From Bacteroidota bacterium (GTDB lineage: Bacteria > Bacteroidota > Ignavibacteria > Ignavibacteriales > Ignavibacteriaceae): a stretch of DNA of 64,000 nt. The DNA is taken from contig JADFLR010000022.1 of NCBI GenBank assembly GCA_022564295.1, positions 1 through 64,000 of the forward strand. Direction: 5' to 3'. Below the pieces are notes generated by a model that was not told the DNA's origin, searched no databases, and saw only the letters and a program-made list of their open reading frames with translations. Shown in pieces: positions 36,238-44,219 of this stretch (positions within the stretch are counted from its first letter, which is position 1; each line of letters opens with the position of its first letter). Position numbers and translations under genes: made by a program.

Positions 36238-36635
36238 ATGACTGAACAACATGAGATTGATTATTGGATAGATATAGCGGATTATGATCTTAAGACTGCT
36301 GAAGCCATGTTGGAGACCGGACGTTATCTTTATGTCGGTTTTATGTGTCATTAAGTGATTGAAAAAATGCTGAAAGGATATTACGTCTTTGTAAGAAATG
36401 AGCAACCCCCCTTAATACATACTTTGGATAGATTGGCGAAGATGATAGGACTATTTGATGAGTTTTCGGAAAATCAAAAGGAGTTTATTAGAAGATTACA
36501 ACCATTAAATATTGAAACGAGATATCCTGTTTATAAAGAAAAATTACTTAAGTTTTTAACAAAAAAAAATGTGAAGATATTATAACGGAAACCAGAGAAT
36601 TAATGAAATGGATAAAGCAAAAGCTATCTCATTAG
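36238..36635 (+). pseudogene. HEPN-domain toxin gene, broken at two places
   Basis: From ATG 36238 the frame reads HEIDYWIDIADYDLKTAEAM and VGFMCH, then meets TAA at 36352-36354 and continues as VIEKMLKGYYVFV and PPLIHTLDRLAKM. Relatives have a glutamine at the stop (MCHQAIEK), so CAA became TAA. A second lesion lies in a run of nine A at 36561-36569: in the next frame the usual HEPN end, CEDIITETRELMKWIKQKL, is found, ending at TAG 36633. The intended gene thus overlaps the MNT gene start, as in many HEPN/MNT pairs. A shortened product from GTG 36355 would lack helix 1. HEPN toxins cut RNA or modify translation; this copy is probably dead. Confidence 0.8.
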
Positions 36636-36922
36636 TTGAGAAATATTCTGAAATTGTAAAAGATTATTTTTCAGTAAAGAAAATTCTTTTATTTGGCTCA
36701 CACTGTAAAGACAAAGCAAATGATTTTAGTGATATTGATGTTGCTGTTGTTGTTGATAAAATAGAAGGCGATTTTTTAACGTCTGCTTCAATGCTTTACA
36801 AGTTAAGAGAAAACATTGATTTTAAGATTGAACCCATTCTCCTTGCATTAGAGGAAGAGGATAAGAGCGGGTTTTTGGAACATGTGTTAGAAACCGGTAT
36901 AGTGGTATATCAAACTGATTAA
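36608..36922 (+). CDS. MNT-type nucleotidyltransferase antitoxin
   Basis: A 104-residue minimal nucleotidyltransferase. The motif LLFGSHCKDKANDFSDIDVAV holds G-S and D-x-D, the nucleotide and metal-binding residues of the Pol-beta fold; the further acidic residue is in KIEPILL. MNT proteins of this type neutralise HEPN toxins by adding AMP to them. This copy is intact, while the HEPN gene just before it is broken. It may survive as a leftover or act on another HEPN protein. C in place of the usual R after GS is a small change. It is convergent with egtD. Confidence 0.85.
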   Translation: MDKAKAISLVEKYSEIVKDYFSVKKILLFGSHCKDKANDFSDIDVAVVVDKIEGDFLTSASMLYKLRENIDFKIEPILLALEEEDKSGFLEHVLETGIVVYQTD

Positions 36923-36946
36923 AAAGTAAATGTATGTATGGCAAAA

Positions 36947-37894
36947 TTATACAGCTCTCAAATATTGCACACTAAACAATTGCTTATCATCAACCCATAT
37001 TTTCTCAACATCATAAATACCATCAACAAGCTTTTTAAAATCCTGCAGACTGTATTTATAAGAGTATTCAGTTAAAATGTTTTCATCTTTCCCGAAACTT
37101 ATCACCTCATCATCAATTTGTACTTCCTGATTTTCTTTGCTTATCAGGTGCATTTCAATTCTCCCATATTTCTCATTATAAAATGCTTGATGAGAAAACT
37201 TATTAATATCAAAATCAGCATTAACCAAAGCGTTAATATGGTTAAGTATATTAAGATTAAACTCTGCTGTAATGCCTTTACTGTCGTTGTATGCTGTATT
37301 CAAAATACTTTTTTCTTTTTTCAGATCAACACCAATTAACAAACCACTGTTTTTTTCACAAGTGTTTGCGACTCTTTCTAAAAACCGTATTGCTTTTTCA
37401 GGTGTAAAATTTCCTATTGTTGAACCTGGATAGAAGGCATCTACGGTTTTATAATTCTCGTTTATTATCGGCAATGCGAATTCTTTTGTGTAATCTGCAA
37501 CAAGCGGATAAACTTTTAAACCCGGATGATCGGCTTTAAGGCTTTCTGCGGAATAGACCAAATGTTCCGATGAAATATCCACAGGCACATAAGCTGCAAG
37601 TGTTGGCAAGTGATCGATAAGCAATCTTATTTTAACACTGCTTCCGCTGCCAAGTTCAACAAGCACACAATCATCGCCAAAATATGATGTGATCTCTTCA
37701 ATATTATCATCTAATATTTTTAACTCTGTTCGTGTTGGATAGTATTCATCGAGCTCACAAATTTTGTCGAAAAGCTGAGAGCCCTTTTCATCATAAAATA
37801 ATTTTGTCGGTAATATTTTAGGTGAGTTTTTTAATCCGTCCATTATCTCATCAAGTATATCTTCGTGACGAGTGTCCTGAGTTTTTACTTGCAT
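36947..37894 (-). CDS. egtD: L-histidine N-alpha-methyltransferase
   Basis: A 315-residue SAM-dependent methyltransferase that makes hercynine (trimethylhistidine), the first step of ergothioneine synthesis. The N-terminus has LPTKLFYDEKGSQLFDKI, then LDEYYPTRTE, the SAM loop VELGSGSSVKIR, and PGSTIGNF later, all typical of EgtD. The length matches the family. The ATG at 37894 is 3 bases after the stop of egtB, so the two are one operon. Confidence 0.95.
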   Translation of the reverse strand: MQVKTQDTRHEDILDEIMDGLKNSPKILPTKLFYDEKGSQLFDKICELDEYYPTRTELKILDDNIEEITSYFGDDCVLVELGSGSSVKIRLLIDHLPTLAAYVPVDISSEHLVYSAESLKADHPGLKVYPLVADYTKEFALPIINENYKTVDAFYPGSTIGNFTPEKAIRFLERVANTCEKNSGLLIGVDLKKEKSILNTAYNDSKGITAEFNLNILNHINALVNADFDINKFSHQAFYNEKYGRIEMHLISKENQEVQIDDEVISFGKDENILTEYSYKYSLQDFKKLVDGIYDVEKIWVDDKQLFSVQYLRAV

Positions 37895-37897
37895 AGT

Positions 37898-39217
37898 TTA
37901 AACATCCTTAGCTAATCGTAATCCCATAAACTGCCAGCGAGAGTGAGGTGGAAAGAAGTTTCTGTAAGTGTTTCTTATATGTGATTGAGATGTTGCACAA
38001 CTTCCTCCGCGCAAAACCATTTGGCTGCTCATAAATTTACCGTTGTATTCTCCCAGAGCGCCGGGTAACGATTTATAACCCGGATAAGGTGAATAAGAAC
38101 TTCGCGTCCATTCCCACACATCGCCATACATCTGATTTAAACCATCTTTTTCATTTTGCAATGATGCAGTATGATAGATTTCTTCATCAACAAAATTTCC
38201 TTTGTAATTAAGTTTGTGGGAAGCCACTTCCCATTCGGCCTCGGTTGGAAGTCGTAAATCCCGCCATGCTGCAAAAGCATCTGCTTCGTAGTAACTTAGG
38301 TGTGCAACAGGTTCTGCGGGATTTACTATTCTAAAGCCGTTCAATGTAAAGTTCCACCATTCGCCGTCCTTCTTCTCCCAGTATAAAGGAGCTTTCCATT
38401 TTTCCTTTTCAATAATTGTCCAGCCGTCTGATAACCATAATGGCGCATTTTCATAACTGCCATCTTCAATGAATTCTATAAACGCACCATTGGTTACCAA
38501 TCTGTTTGCAAGCATAAAAGGGTTAAGAAAATCTTTATGTCGTGGGGTTTCATTATCATAACAAAACTCATTGCCTTCATTTCCTATTTCATAAATTCCA
38601 CCGTCAAAATTTATCCACTTCATTTCCGGAAATTCATTCTGAATTATAATTTCTCTGGTAGAATAAACAGGGTTAAGAGGATTAATAGAAAGCACGTGCT
38701 TTATATCTGTTAAAAGTAGTTCCTGGTGCTGCTGTTCATGGTTCAATCCAATTTCGATTATCGGCGCGAACTCTTTGTAAATCTTTTCATGGGCTTTTTC
38801 GATAAAATCTAAAACATTTTCATTAACGAATTTTCTATACTCAAAAATATCTTTTACTGTTGGTCGCGATAACAAACCGCGATTCGGTCTAAACCATCTT
38901 TCACCAACCTGCACGTAGTAAGAATTGAATAAATATGTATATAATGGATGAATTGATTTATAATTTGAATCTGCTTTACCGAGAACAAATGCTTCGAAAA
39001 ACCAGCTTGTGTGCCCGAGGTGCCATTTAGTCGGACTAACATCCGGCATTGTTTGAATTACATAATCTTCAGTTTCAAGGGGCTCACAAATTTTTTCTGT
39101 GAATGCTCTAACCTTGTTATAATATTTAACAAGTTCCGATTTGTTATTAACCAAAGGTTTTGAATTAATAGCAGATGAACTTTTTAGTGATGTTTCTTCA
39201 AGTGGGCTCATGTCCAA
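37898..39217 (-). CDS. egtB: ergothioneine synthesis sulfoxide synthase EgtB
   Basis: A 439-residue protein with an N-terminal DinB-like helical domain and a C-terminal formylglycine-generating-enzyme-like (FGE-sulfatase) domain. Iron ligands are visible: KWHLGHTSWFF early, and H-E-Q-Q-H-Q-E, the H-x3-H-x-E motif, near residue 150. The FGE part has FDGGIYEIGN, DLRLPTEAEWEVAS and VLRGGSCATS. It joins a sulfur donor to hercynine using oxygen. No egtA or egtC is nearby, so cysteine may be the direct donor; this is inferred. A -7 box lies at 39250-39257. Confidence 0.93.
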   Translation of the reverse strand: MDMSPLEETSLKSSSAINSKPLVNNKSELVKYYNKVRAFTEKICEPLETEDYVIQTMPDVSPTKWHLGHTSWFFEAFVLGKADSNYKSIHPLYTYLFNSYYVQVGERWFRPNRGLLSRPTVKDIFEYRKFVNENVLDFIEKAHEKIYKEFAPIIEIGLNHEQQHQELLLTDIKHVLSINPLNPVYSTREIIIQNEFPEMKWINFDGGIYEIGNEGNEFCYDNETPRHKDFLNPFMLANRLVTNGAFIEFIEDGSYENAPLWLSDGWTIIEKEKWKAPLYWEKKDGEWWNFTLNGFRIVNPAEPVAHLSYYEADAFAAWRDLRLPTEAEWEVASHKLNYKGNFVDEEIYHTASLQNEKDGLNQMYGDVWEWTRSSYSPYPGYKSLPGALGEYNGKFMSSQMVLRGGSCATSQSHIRNTYRNFFPPHSRWQFMGLRLAKDV

Positions 39218-39249
39218 TTCTTTTTTTAAGTAAAGCCTAATATTATTAT

Positions 39250-39257
39250 CAAAAATA
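39250..39257 (-). promoter_or_regulatory. -7 box of the egtB-egtD operon
   Basis: On the minus strand TATTTTTG fits TAnnTTTG, about 35 bases before the egtB start codon. No -33 partner was found at the usual spacing. Confidence 0.45.
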
Positions 39258-39345
39258 ATAAAGTTTTTTTCTAATTTCTTGCGTTAGCAAAATAAAATGC
39301 AAATAGTTTTTGAATTGCAAACAAATTTACATCCAATATTTTGTG

Positions 39346-39379
39346 TTTGTTTCCATCTGTTTATAGCCTTATATTTTTG
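39346..39379 (+). promoter_or_regulatory. possible promoter of the VCBS/T9SS gene
   Basis: TTTG at 39346-39349 and TATTTTTG at 39372-39379 form a Bacteroidota-type promoter, but with a 22-base spacer instead of about 19. The start codon is 75 bases downstream. A repeat copy begins immediately after the -7 box. Confidence 0.5.
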
Positions 39380-39406
39380 TTCCGATGTATCGAGACTCGT
39401 TTCATC
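39380..39406 (+). repeat. degenerate copy of a dispersed palindromic repeat (family B)
   Basis: This 27-base string (core ATCGAGACTCGTTTCATC) matches the reverse complement of 47204-47238 (core ATCGGGTCTCGTTTCATC) at most positions. It lies in the leader of the VCBS/T9SS gene, right after its -7 box. Confidence 0.5.
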
Positions 39407-39454
39407 ATGCAAAACATTATACTTATTGGGTAATTAAAAATTTAGGATAATATT

Positions 39455-41254
39455 ATGAAAACTTTTGTCTTATTTATTACACTTATTTTATTTAACGGCT
39501 ACTTGATTGCAGGTGACAGCTTAAAAGTAATTAATGTTTTGCCTGTCCCACAATTGATTTCAGCAGAACCGTCCGCAACAATTGAGGTCCAATTTAATAT
39601 GCGTGTCGATCCCTCATCGTTTACCGATACCACATTTATGGTTTGGGGAAGATGGTCAGGCGTTCATATGGGAGTTTTAGTTTTTAATTCCATTGGCACA
39701 GTTGCATACTTCAATCCTGATGAGGATTTCTTTTTCGGAGAGAGGATTACTGTTTCGTTATCGAAAGGAATAAAAGATGAACTGGGGAATAACTTAAGTT
39801 TTGGTTATGCATGGAATTTCTGGACAATTACAACCAAAGGTACGCTTGATCTCACACGTACAGCCACCATTGAAGTAAGAGAAGAAGGTGAGGGACATAT
39901 ACAAACTTACGGCACTTATGCCGGAGATCTTAATGGTGATGGATGGAGTGATTTCGCTGTTCCTAATGAAATATCAAATGATGTGAGAGTTTTTATGAAC
40001 GACGGGATCGGCAATTATAATAATTTTACAATTTTTCCAATTTCCGGGGGAAACAGACCAAGCACGAATGAAGGAATGGATTTTAATCTTGATGGGTTTA
40101 TTGACATTGCAGTTGGCAACAGTCAAAATAATATGGTTACTGTATTTATCGGTGATGGAACAGGAGGTTTTTCAAGCATTCAAAATTATATTGCCGATGA
40201 GGGAGTGCGTGGTTTAAGCGTAATTGATGTGAACGGTGACGGCTTTATGGATATTGTGACAGCTAATAGAAATGCAAACAATGTCTCTATTTTGATCAAC
40301 AACGGTGATGGTTCATTTGCTTCGCCAGTCAATTTTGATGGTAACGGAATCGGAGAAACTGCATGTGCAAGCGCTGATGTAAACGGCGACGGCATTATGG
40401 ATTTATATATCGGTGCGAGAAGCAGTAACGAACTAATTCTTTTCATGGGTGATGGTGATGGGGGATTTACATTTTCATCAAAAGTAAAGGTAGGAAGTGG
40501 TCCGTGGATGATAACAGCAGGAGATGTAAATGGTGATGGTGTGCCCGATGTTGTTTCTGCAAATTCAGGTTCCTCAAACTTATCGGTTGTTTTTGCTGAT
40601 GCCAATGGGAATTTATCCGCTCCAGTAAATTATCCAACCGGTAGTTTTCCTCTTGCCATTGACCTTGGTGACATTGATGGCGATGGTGATTTAGAGGTTG
40701 TTACAAGCAACTTTTCTACGGCGGATTATACAATGTATGAGAATGACGGAACAGGTAATTATATTAATAGAAGAAACTTTGATGCAAACTCAGCAGGAAG
40801 CTGTGCAGTATTGCACGATAGAGATAACGACGGTGATATGGATATGACAGGAATTGATGAATTAGATGATCTGCTGATTCTATTTACAAATGAGATTGCT
40901 GTAAGAGTTGATAATGAAAATATTTCTCCTGAGATGTTTTCTCTTTCACAAAATTATCCAAATCCTTTTAACCCCTCAACAAAAATCAAATTTACAATTC
41001 CAACCTCACCCTTAAATCCCTCTCCTTACCAAGGAGAGGGACAGAGGGAGAGGTTAATTACACTTAAAGTTTATGATGTTTTGGGAAATAAAATTGTAAC
41101 TCTTGTAAACGAAAAATTATCTGCCGGAGAATACGAAGTTGATTTTAATACAGGGGCGACCCACCCTATCGCCCTCACAAGTGGCATATATTTTTATCAA
41201 TTACGTGCCGGAGAATCATTTATACAAACAAAGAAGATGATTTTGCTTAGGTAA
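39455..41254 (+). CDS. secreted VCBS/FG-GAP repeat protein with T9SS sorting domain carrying palindromic insertions
   Basis: A 599-residue surface protein. A signal peptide ends near GYLIAG. An Ig-like domain of the SbsA type follows (about 25-130: SAEPSATIEVQFNMRVDPSS, FGERITVSLSKGI). Residues 145-490 hold about seven FG-GAP/VCBS repeats with calcium loops (DLNGDGWSD, DVNGDGFMD, DVNGDGIMD, DIDGDGD), probably a beta-propeller. The T9SS sorting domain begins SLSQNYPNPFNPSTKIKF, but SPLNPSPYQGEGQRER breaks it before the next strand, and GATHPIAL interrupts it again later. Both extra pieces are encoded by palindromes (41004-41053 and 41154-41174) and keep the frame. Function: probably adhesion or ligand binding. 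Confidence 0.85.
   Translation: MKTFVLFITLILFNGYLIAGDSLKVINVLPVPQLISAEPSATIEVQFNMRVDPSSFTDTTFMVWGRWSGVHMGVLVFNSIGTVAYFNPDEDFFFGERITVSLSKGIKDELGNNLSFGYAWNFWTITTKGTLDLTRTATIEVREEGEGHIQTYGTYAGDLNGDGWSDFAVPNEISNDVRVFMNDGIGNYNNFTIFPISGGNRPSTNEGMDFNLDGFIDIAVGNSQNNMVTVFIGDGTGGFSSIQNYIADEGVRGLSVIDVNGDGFMDIVTANRNANNVSILINNGDGSFASPVNFDGNGIGETACASADVNGDGIMDLYIGARSSNELILFMGDGDGGFTFSSKVKVGSGPWMITAGDVNGDGVPDVVSANSGSSNLSVVFADANGNLSAPVNYPTGSFPLAIDLGDIDGDGDLEVVTSNFSTADYTMYENDGTGNYINRRNFDANSAGSCAVLHDRDNDGDMDMTGIDELDDLLILFTNEIAVRVDNENISPEMFSLSQNYPNPFNPSTKIKFTIPTSPLNPSPYQGEGQRERLITLKVYDVLGNKIVTLVNEKLSAGEYEVDFNTGATHPIALTSGIYFYQLRAGESFIQTKKMILLR
41004..41053 (+). repeat. palindromic element inserted in frame in the sorting domain
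   Basis: Left arm 41004-41027 (CCTCACCC, then CCCTCTCCTT) and right arm 41031-41053 (AAGGAGAGGG, then GAGAGG) form an imperfect hairpin with a 3-base loop. It resembles the dispersed elements of the type CTCACCCxxxCCCTCTCC known from many genomes. It encodes SPLNPSPYQGEGQRER, which is missing from the sorting domains of the other proteins in the window. Confidence 0.8.
41154..41174 (+). repeat. second palindromic element in the same sorting domain
   Basis: GGGCGA (41154-41159) and TCGCCC (41169-41174) form a perfect 6-bp hairpin with a 9-base loop CCCACCCTA. It encodes the extra THPIAL between two conserved strands; paralogues read FDATNLPSGIYFY there without the insert. Confidence 0.65.
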
Positions 41255-41267
41255 CATTTTTATTTAG

Positions 41268-41287
41268 AGACGCATTTCCGTGTGTCT
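41268..41287. repeat. palindrome between convergent genes, possible terminator
   Basis: AGACGCA (41268-41274) pairs with TGTGTCT (41281-41287), with one wobble, and a 6-base loop. It resembles the common dispersed GAGACGCA/TGCGTCTC type of repeat. It lies 14 bases after the VCBS gene stop and 8 bases before the end of the protease gene, so it may also end transcription. Confidence 0.5.
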
Positions 41288-41294
41288 TTACAGC

Positions 41295-42260
41295 TTATTT
41301 CCTTACATAAATCTCTTCATCACCAAGATCAATTACGTCTTCTATTGCGCCCTTATCTCCTCGCGAGAGTTCATCGTAAGTCAGTTCTGATATATGATCG
41401 GAAGAGATGTAAGGGTACATAATATCATACTCATTATCACTATGTCCCAAACCAAATGCATGGCCAAGTTCGTGAATGATAGTTGCTTTTATCTCGCCGT
41501 CACTCACAACTTCATCACTAAATTTTATTAAGCTTATCTGGACTTTGGAATAATCGATAACCTTACCTCTATTCAAATCATATTCTGTAAGACCAAGATA
41601 ATTTTCATTATATTTTTCGCCAAGGTCCTCAATAAAATATACTGCGATATCTGCATCTCTTTTAGAGTTTACTATGGAATAGTTAATTCTGTCATCAGCC
41701 TTTCTCCAAATATCCATAGCGTATTTTACGTAATTTTTATAAACAGATTTATAATAACGTGATGAAGATTCTTTAACATAAATTTTCAACGGGAAATCTG
41801 TAATCTCCCAATGCTTTCCATCCCAAAGGGTTCTGCCTGTTCTATCAATATGAAAGTAATTTTCTGTTCTTGTTTCTTCGGATGAATATTTGTCTTCATA
41901 TCTTTCGTTATAATTTCTCTCTTCGTTTTTGTTATATCTGTTATTAAAATTGTCGTTGTTTGTGTATTGTTCTTTTTGTTCAAACCGGTCTGTGTAGTAA
42001 TCACCATCCCTTCTATTTTTGTTTCTTCTGTATTCATCCAAAAAGTTATCGTTACTTTTTGTGCTACGGTTGTAATGTCTGTCAGATGCTTCGCTTAGGG
42101 TGGAACTGCTGGAATTATCGTATAAGTTGTGGTACCGTGTGGTGGTAGATTTTGGTTTTTGATGGCGTGAACTATTTTGTGCAAATATTAAATCGGGAGT
42201 ATTTATAGTTAGGATGATTGCAATAATCAGAATATTCAGGTTTAATCTAATAAATTTCAT
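41295..42260 (-). CDS. secreted matrixin-like metalloprotease
   Basis: A protein of about 321 residues with a signal peptide (ending near DLIFAQ). A middle section (about 30-140) is rich in N, R, S, Y and E and of low complexity, probably disordered. The catalytic domain has the zinc motif TIIHELGHAFGLGHS (H-E-x2-H-x2-G-x2-H) followed by the Met-turn DIMYPY, as in M10 matrixins. It should cut proteins outside the inner membrane. The frame opens with GTG at 42269; ATG 42260 with a GGTG ribosome site is preferred. No sorting domain is present. It is convergent with the VCBS/T9SS gene, with a palindrome between. Confidence 0.85.
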   Translation of the reverse strand: MKFIRLNLNILIIAIILTINTPDLIFAQNSSRHQKPKSTTTRYHNLYDNSSSSTLSEASDRHYNRSTKSNDNFLDEYRRNKNRRDGDYYTDRFEQKEQYTNNDNFNNRYNKNEERNYNERYEDKYSSEETRTENYFHIDRTGRTLWDGKHWEITDFPLKIYVKESSSRYYKSVYKNYVKYAMDIWRKADDRINYSIVNSKRDADIAVYFIEDLGEKYNENYLGLTEYDLNRGKVIDYSKVQISLIKFSDEVVSDGEIKATIIHELGHAFGLGHSDNEYDIMYPYISSDHISELTYDELSRGDKGAIEDVIDLGDEEIYVRK

Positions 42261-42531
42261 TTGCGGCACCTTTAATTGATTGCAAAATATTGTGTCTTGT
42301 GCGATCTATTCTTTAATCGTGATAATTTGTTAGACAGCTTAGGGCAACTTCTGTTCCCTTAAAATTCGTTCGAAATTAAGAGTAAAACAAAACATATAAA
42401 GATCCATTGCATTTTTATTGCAACAATAGTGTATAGGATAGTGCGCAGAAAAAAGAAGATTAATTCATCTCATAGTGAGAAAATAAAGTCTGTTATTAAA
42501 TATTAATGCATTAAATGCCGAGGATTATTTT

Positions 42532-43878
42532 TTAAGAATAATCTAACTTACTTCCGCCAATAAACTCTCTCATAACCGAATCGTTTGGAACCGAAGAATT
42601 ATCCTTAACAGGTGTAACAGCTTTTAATACTTTAAATACTCTTGCCGATCGCTCGTAAGCATCTGCTTTAAGAGGATCACCCTCAAAATTCTTTTCCCAT
42701 CCGGCGAAGCTGTTTAAAAGCAAGTGCGCATAAAGAGGAAACTCGTAAGGCATACCACTACTGATAATATAATCCGCTGAATTGCTGTAAGGAATTATAT
42801 TTCTTAATTCACTCGAGCGCACATAATGCCAATGCTCTAAAGTTTGCTGCGGTTTGTAAGCACGGTGCACGGAATCTCTCAGCATTCTCCTTATCAATCG
42901 TATGTCTGTCCATCTAATATATTTTCCGTTTGGTCCTTTCATCTGAAGCAATGGTTCCAAATACAATTTAAACTTTTTATCTAAAGAAATATCCTTGCTG
43001 AAATCGGGATACAATCCGTGCAGACTATCAATTAACAGCAGTTCATCTTCCTCTAATTTCATCGGAGTAACGTTGAGTGTACGGGTTCCTGTTTTAAAAT
43101 CATAAGATGGAATTAATACTTCTTCGCCATTACTAAGCTTCAGCAAATGTTCATTAATTAATTGCAAGTCTAACGCTTGCGGAGTTTCAAAATCGTAATC
43201 ACCAAATTCATCTTTAGGATGAAGTTCAAGATCAAAAAAGTAATGATCTACATTAAGCGCTTTGAACTTAAATCCTTTTTTAACCAGTTTTTGCTCAAGT
43301 TTAATGGTAGTTGTTGTTTTGCCGGATGATGAGGGTCCGCTAATCATTACCATTCTTAAACTGTCGAGTCTTTCAATTATCAATTCAGCAGCGAGTGAAA
43401 CATCATCTTCATAAAGATTTTCAGATTCGTGTACAATGCGTGCAAACTCTCCTTTTGCAATTCTTTCGTTTAATGCCTCAACGGTGTGAAGGTTATGAGA
43501 GACTGCCCAATCAAGGTTTTGCCATATTTTAGCCCATGGAATATTTTCATTTGGTTTTGAAAGATGGCGCGCTTCAGCTTCTTTCCTTTTTGCTGCTTCG
43601 TCGCGGTAAAGAATAAATTCCTTTGTAACTTTGGCATGACCGTTTTCAATTAATACTTTTTCAACAACGTCCTGAATATCTTCAATGTGAGGATTTGTTT
43701 CAGCGGAAAATTTTTGATTGAGAATTTCAACCACCTGGTCGGATAATGCATTGGCTGTTTCTTTATCTCTTCCGCCAACCGCCACTACGGCACGGTAAAT
43801 TGCATTTGCAATCCTCTCCTGGTTAAAGGGAACAATTGCACCGCTTCTTTTTATAACGCGAGTGATTTTGTTTGTCAT
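42532..43878 (-). CDS. nucleoside kinase with N-terminal ATP-cone domain
   Basis: A 448-residue cytoplasmic protein. Residues 1-95 form an ATP-cone (VIKRSGAIVPFNQERIANAI), the regulatory domain seen in ribonucleotide reductases. Residues 180-400 are a uridine kinase / phosphoribulokinase-type P-loop kinase with Walker A SGPSSSGKTTTT, LNVDHYFFDLELHP, and DSLHGLYPDFS. The combination is known in Bacteroidota and others as a nucleoside kinase whose substrate is not firmly known; ATP sensing by the cone is inferred. The ATG at 43878 is clear. The gene stands alone. Confidence 0.87.
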   Translation of the reverse strand: MTNKITRVIKRSGAIVPFNQERIANAIYRAVVAVGGRDKETANALSDQVVEILNQKFSAETNPHIEDIQDVVEKVLIENGHAKVTKEFILYRDEAAKRKEAEARHLSKPNENIPWAKIWQNLDWAVSHNLHTVEALNERIAKGEFARIVHESENLYEDDVSLAAELIIERLDSLRMVMISGPSSSGKTTTTIKLEQKLVKKGFKFKALNVDHYFFDLELHPKDEFGDYDFETPQALDLQLINEHLLKLSNGEEVLIPSYDFKTGTRTLNVTPMKLEEDELLLIDSLHGLYPDFSKDISLDKKFKLYLEPLLQMKGPNGKYIRWTDIRLIRRMLRDSVHRAYKPQQTLEHWHYVRSSELRNIIPYSNSADYIISSGMPYEFPLYAHLLLNSFAGWEKNFEGDPLKADAYERSARVFKVLKAVTPVKDNSSVPNDSVMREFIGGSKLDYS

Positions 43879-43936
43879 TATTGTTCCGTTAATGTTTATC
43901 TGATTAAAACTTCTTCACTTTTTAAAAATAAAAACA

Positions 43937-44212
43937 TTAGGTAAGAAGATCTTTGTATTTATCATTTCGTTCTACAAACACCTGCACATAAGAACAGGTT
44001 GGAATGACTTTTAAATTATTTTCCTTTGCAAATGTAAAAGCATACTCAACAACAATTTTAGCAATACCTTTCCCTCTTAATTCAGGAGGTGTAAAAGTTC
44101 TGTAAAAATCTATTTCATCATCAGAAATACTATACGATAAATATGCTATTTGGTTATCAACCTCAGTTACGAATTGCTCATTATCTTTATCGTGCCTTAC
44201 TTCTAAATCCAT
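43937..44212 (-). CDS. GNAT-like N-acetyltransferase (YidJ type)
   Basis: A short acetyltransferase of 91 residues. The core EIDFYRTFTPPELRGKGIAK contains the acetyl-CoA loop (R-G-K-G), followed by VVEYAFTFAKENNLKVIPTCSYV, which is the small single-domain GNAT family (PF14542). The substrate is unknown. The frame can be extended to 44293, overlapping the upstream gene, but ATG 44212 gives the family's normal N-terminus (DLEVRHDKDNEQFV). It starts 7 bases after the TANGO2-like gene and is probably co-transcribed. Confidence 0.85.
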   Translation of the reverse strand: MDLEVRHDKDNEQFVTEVDNQIAYLSYSISDDEIDFYRTFTPPELRGKGIAKIVVEYAFTFAKENNLKVIPTCSYVQVFVERNDKYKDLLT

Positions 44213-44219
44213 CTTTTTT

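Noticed and set aside
40186-40605. Long open frame on the minus strand opposite the VCBS repeats
   Set aside because: It is an antisense shadow of the repeated calcium-loop codons and has no ribosome site or protein-like features.
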